NCBI GenBank assembly: GCA_023434265.1
Contig: JAEYTA010000114.1
Span: 1-8,209 of the forward strand
Direction of reading: 5' to 3'
From: Pseudomonadota bacterium
GTDB lineage: Bacteria > Pseudomonadota > Alphaproteobacteria > Caulobacterales > Caulobacteraceae
DNA: 8,209 nt
Shown: positions 6,338-8,209 of the stretch, one piece after another
How positions within the stretch are numbered: the stretch's first letter is position 1
Layout of the letters: the number at the start of each line of letters is the position of its first letter
Translations under genes and position numbers: made by a program
The notes under the pieces: model-generated
Databases searched by the model: none
What the model was told of the DNA's origin: nothing
The model's input: only the letters and a program-made list of their open reading frames with translations

Positions 6338-6505
6338 TTACTTGATCTTGCCTTCCTTGAATTCGACGTGCTTCTTCACGACCGGGTCGTACTTCTTGAC
6401 GACCATCTTCTCGGTCATGGTGCGGGCGTTCTTCTTGGTGACGTAGAAGAAGCCGGTGTCCGCCGTGGAGTTCAGGCGGATCTTGATGGAAGCCGGTTTG
6501 GCCAT
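6338..6505 (-). CDS. rpmG: 50S ribosomal protein L33
   Basis: 55 residues beginning MAKPASIKIRLNSTADTGFF with the L33 hallmark TGFFYVTKKN, then a Lys-rich C-terminal half (KYDPVVKKHVEFKEGKIK). L33 is a small protein of the large ribosomal subunit near the E site. There are no cysteines, so this is the zinc-free (C-minus) form. The length is normal for alphaproteobacteria. An AAAGGT element lies about 9 nt before the ATG at 6505. The gene has its own promoter (6554-6581) and terminator (6280-6311), so it is probably a single-gene transcription unit. Confidence 0.97.
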   Translation of the reverse strand: MAKPASIKIRLNSTADTGFFYVTKKNARTMTEKMVVKKYDPVVKKHVEFKEGKIK

Positions 6506-6553
6506 CGGGAATTACCTTTGCGACGGCGAAAGCCGCTGAAATGAGAGGCGCGG

Positions 6554-6581
6554 AACATACTCAGGCGCGCTCCGAAGTCAA
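6554..6581 (-). promoter_or_regulatory. Sigma-70 type promoter of rpmG
   Basis: On the minus strand TTGACT (complement of 6576-6581) is separated by 16 nt from TATGTT (complement of 6554-6559). This gives a predicted start near 6547 and a leader of about 42 nt to the rpmG ATG. The -35 matches 5 of 6 consensus positions and the -10 matches 4 of 6. Confidence 0.62.
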
Positions 6582-6632
6582 CGGGCGGATGGTCGCCTTG
6601 AGCGGAGGCGCGGCGCGGGCCACTGTCGCGGC

Positions 6633-7199
6633 ATGAAAGCCCTGTCCGCCGCGCCCGTCGTCGCCGCCCTCGTTCTGTCATCCTGCGCCACGGCGCCGGA
6701 GCCGGTGCACCCGCCGGACGCCTTCATGGCCCGGTTGCAGGCGCTGTGCGGGCAGCGCTTCGAGGGCCGCGTGGTCTCGACCGACGCGGCCGACGCCGAC
6801 TTCCGCGGCCAGCGGCTGGTCATGCACGTGCGCGACTGCGCTCCCGACGAGGTCGGCATTCCCTTCGCCGTCGGGGCGGACCGGTCGCGGCGCTGGGTGG
6901 TGACGCGGACGGCGTCGGGGCTGCGGCTGAAACACGACCACCGCGACGAGCAGGGCGAGATCCACGGCTACCACATGTACGGCGGCGACACGGCCGGGCC
7001 GGGCACGGCGGCGCGGCAGGGGTTTCCGGTCGACGCCGAGTCGATCGCCCAGTTCCGCGCCGGCGGGGCGGAGGTCTCGACCACCAATGTCTGGGCCATG
7101 GAGGTGCACCCGGGGCGGATGTTCGCCTATGAGCTGCGCCGGCCCGAGGGGCGGTTCTTCCGGGTCGAGTTCGACCTGGCGCGGCCGGTGGCGGAGTGA
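6633..7199 (+). CDS. Uncharacterised conserved lipoprotein
   Basis: 188 residues. The N-terminus MKALSAAPVVAALVLSSC has a lipobox LSSC with Cys18 as the lipidation site. The mature part is mostly predicted beta-strand with conserved-looking stretches LVMHVRDC, GADRSRRWVVTRT, LRLKHDHR, YHMYGGDT, ATTNVWAME-like (STTNVWAME, 152-160) and FAYELRRPEGRFFRVEFDL. Cys39 and Cys69 could form a disulfide. I recall this set of motifs in hypothetical secreted proteins of several proteobacteria but know no assigned function. The His-rich LKHDHR and MYGGDT segments might bind a metal or ligand; that is speculation. No Shine-Dalgarno is present in the 20 nt before the ATG, so a leaderless mRNA is possible. 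It is divergent from rpmG and its stop abuts the next gene's stop. Confidence 0.88.
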   Translation: MKALSAAPVVAALVLSSCATAPEPVHPPDAFMARLQALCGQRFEGRVVSTDAADADFRGQRLVMHVRDCAPDEVGIPFAVGADRSRRWVVTRTASGLRLKHDHRDEQGEIHGYHMYGGDTAGPGTAARQGFPVDAESIAQFRAGGAEVSTTNVWAMEVHPGRMFAYELRRPEGRFFRVEFDLARPVAE

Positions 7200-7655
7200 T
7201 CAGCGGTCGCGCAGCGACCTGAGCAGGGCTTCGGCCTCGTCGAGGCGGCGGAAGACGTCGGCGGCGTCCCCGGTGACGCAGCCGGCGTCCCAGCGCAGCT
7301 GCTGGTCCTCGTGGCCGTCCTGCGACCACGTCACCGTGCCGTAGGGGCCATCGGCGATGACCCGCTCGCATTGGAAGCGGACGCCCTCGTAGGGCCGGAA
7401 GATCTCGCGGAGGCGGTCGAACTCGGCCCCTGAGACGGGAAAGACCTCGCTCTTGCCGTCGGCCTGGGACCAGCGGCCCTCGCCGCCGCGGGGGATCGAC
7501 CACTCCTGCACCGTCCGGCCCCAGTAGAGGTCGGTGAAGGTCAGGCGGTCGGGCTGGTCGACCGCGGCCTGGGCGGCGGCGGCGGGGGCCTGTGCGGCGG
7601 CCGGCGCGGCCGGAACGGCGACGGCGAGGACGAGGGCGAGCAGGATGGGGCGCAT
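7200..7655 (-). CDS. Exported protein of unknown function
   Basis: 151 residues with a clear Sec signal peptide (MRPILLALVLAVAVPAAPAA, cleavage probably after AAA near residue 22) and an Ala-rich linker. The mature domain contains TFTDLYWGRTVQEWSIPRG, WSQADGKSEVFPVSGAEFDRL, a Cys in RFQCERV and another in DAGCVTGD (possible disulfide), and a C-terminal helix (DAADVFRRLDEAEALLRSL). The ATG at 7655 is preceded by GGAG at 8 nt spacing; the frame extends to 7706 but that extension lies before the signal peptide and has no such site. I do not recognise a family. The stop codon is directly next to that of the convergent lipoprotein gene with no gap. The upstream NUDIX gene is 81 nt away on the same strand. 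Confidence 0.85.
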   Translation of the reverse strand: MRPILLALVLAVAVPAAPAAAQAPAAAAQAAVDQPDRLTFTDLYWGRTVQEWSIPRGGEGRWSQADGKSEVFPVSGAEFDRLREIFRPYEGVRFQCERVIADGPYGTVTWSQDGHEDQQLRWDAGCVTGDAADVFRRLDEAEALLRSLRDR

Positions 7656-7736
7656 GCGGTCTCTCCGGGCCTCGGCGCAGTAGAGACCCGAACCGGGCGA
7701 CTCCACAACCGGGACGCGCGTCCACGTCAGGGACGG

Positions 7737-8209
7737 TCAGTCGAGATGGTCGACCTGGTGGCGGCCGCGCACCATGCGCACGAAGGGCAGCGCGCGGTCG
7801 GGTTGGACAAGACGGGCGCGGACCTCGCCGAGGACGAAGCGGGTGATGGCCGGCAGGTCGAGGGCGGCGGTCTCGTCGAGCGGAATCCAGGCGATCTCGT
7901 CCAGTTCGCCGCAGCCGGCGCTGGGCTCGGGATGCAGCAGGGCGGCGGCGTTGGCCAGGAAGAAGCGGGCGTCGAAGCGGCGCGTCCGGCCCGGCGGGGT
8001 GACGGCGCGGGCGATGTAGGACAGGGCGGCGAGGTCGGGCAGCGCCCCCTCGGCCCGGAAGGCGCGCCACGCCCCGGGGACCGAGGCGACGGGGGCGGGC
8101 TCGGCGAGGAGCAGACCGGTCTCCTCGAAAGTCTCGCGCACCGCGGCGAGCGCGAGGGCGCGGGCGCGACGGGCGGGAACCTCGCGGCCCAGGCGCGCGG
8201 CGTCGGCGG
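7737..8209 (-). CDS. NUDIX hydrolase, N-terminus beyond window
   Basis: The frame is open from the right edge to the TGA at 7737-7739, 156 residues visible. The Nudix helix RETFEETGLLL carries the REUxEExGU core with the catalytic/metal-binding glutamates. The residue eight before RE is Arg, not the Glu of the classical Gx5Ex7 spacing; this fits the NUDIX subgroup with an insertion between the GG and RE parts of the box (as in NUDT19-type proteins), whose front half would lie outside the window. Downstream are typical Nudix strands (RRFDARFFLA, DEIAWIPLDE) and a C-terminal helix (LPAITRFVLGEVRARL). Such enzymes hydrolyse nucleoside diphosphate-X compounds, including CoA derivatives in some relatives; the substrate cannot be told from this part. 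Confidence 0.93.
   Translation of the reverse strand, partial: ADAARLGREVPARRARALALAAVRETFEETGLLLAEPAPVASVPGAWRAFRAEGALPDLAALSYIARAVTPPGRTRRFDARFFLANAAALLHPEPSAGCGELDEIAWIPLDETAALDLPAITRFVLGEVRARLVQPDRALPFVRMVRGRHQVDHLD

Noticed and set aside
6820..8070. 416-codon minus-strand open frame
   Set aside because: Arg/Pro-rich shadow crossing three real genes in other frames (lipoprotein, exported protein, NUDIX).

Overview
The window is GC-rich alphaproteobacterial chromosome. DivK and PleD sit together as a translationally coupled pair, and their sequences closely follow the Caulobacter crescentus proteins as I remember them (residue numbering of PleD is identical through the active and inhibitory sites). 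This points to Caulobacterales, most likely Brevundimonas or a near relative. That assignment is inference from protein similarity, base composition and the style of the intergenic repeats.

Layout, left to right. Positions 1-370 (minus) hold the front part of a putative lipoprotein that runs off the left edge. Positions 476-1375 (minus) encode a MoxR-type AAA+ ATPase. About 1 kb without a convincing protein gene follows (1376-2403). It contains a heptamer tandem repeat just upstream of a moxR promoter candidate, a 45-bp tandem repeat inside a REP-like inverted element, a structured stretch ending in a good plus-strand terminator (candidate small RNA), and a second REP-like inverted pair. Positions 2404-3935 (minus) are a two-gene operon: a small membrane protein overlapping by 4 bp with dinB (DNA polymerase IV with an N-terminal zinc ribbon). 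A 389-bp divergent intergenic region carries a third composite inverted repeat. Positions 4325-6063 (plus) are divK-pleD. Next come a small conserved hypothetical gene (minus), rpmG (minus, with its own terminator and promoter), an uncharacterised lipoprotein (plus), an uncharacterised exported protein (minus), and the C-terminal part of a NUDIX hydrolase (minus) cut by the right edge.

How the genes work together: divK-pleD is the one clear functional unit, a cell-fate signalling module in which DivK (single-domain response regulator) and PleD (diguanylate cyclase) are, in Caulobacter, controlled by the same histidine kinase/phosphatase pair (DivJ/PleC). The other genes are housekeeping (rpmG, dinB, nudix, moxR) or uncharacterised envelope proteins. 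I see no phage, IS element, CRISPR or defence island. The most unusual material is non-coding: the candidate terminator-ended RNA at about 1900-2138, and three separate inverted repeat pairs filling the larger intergenic regions.
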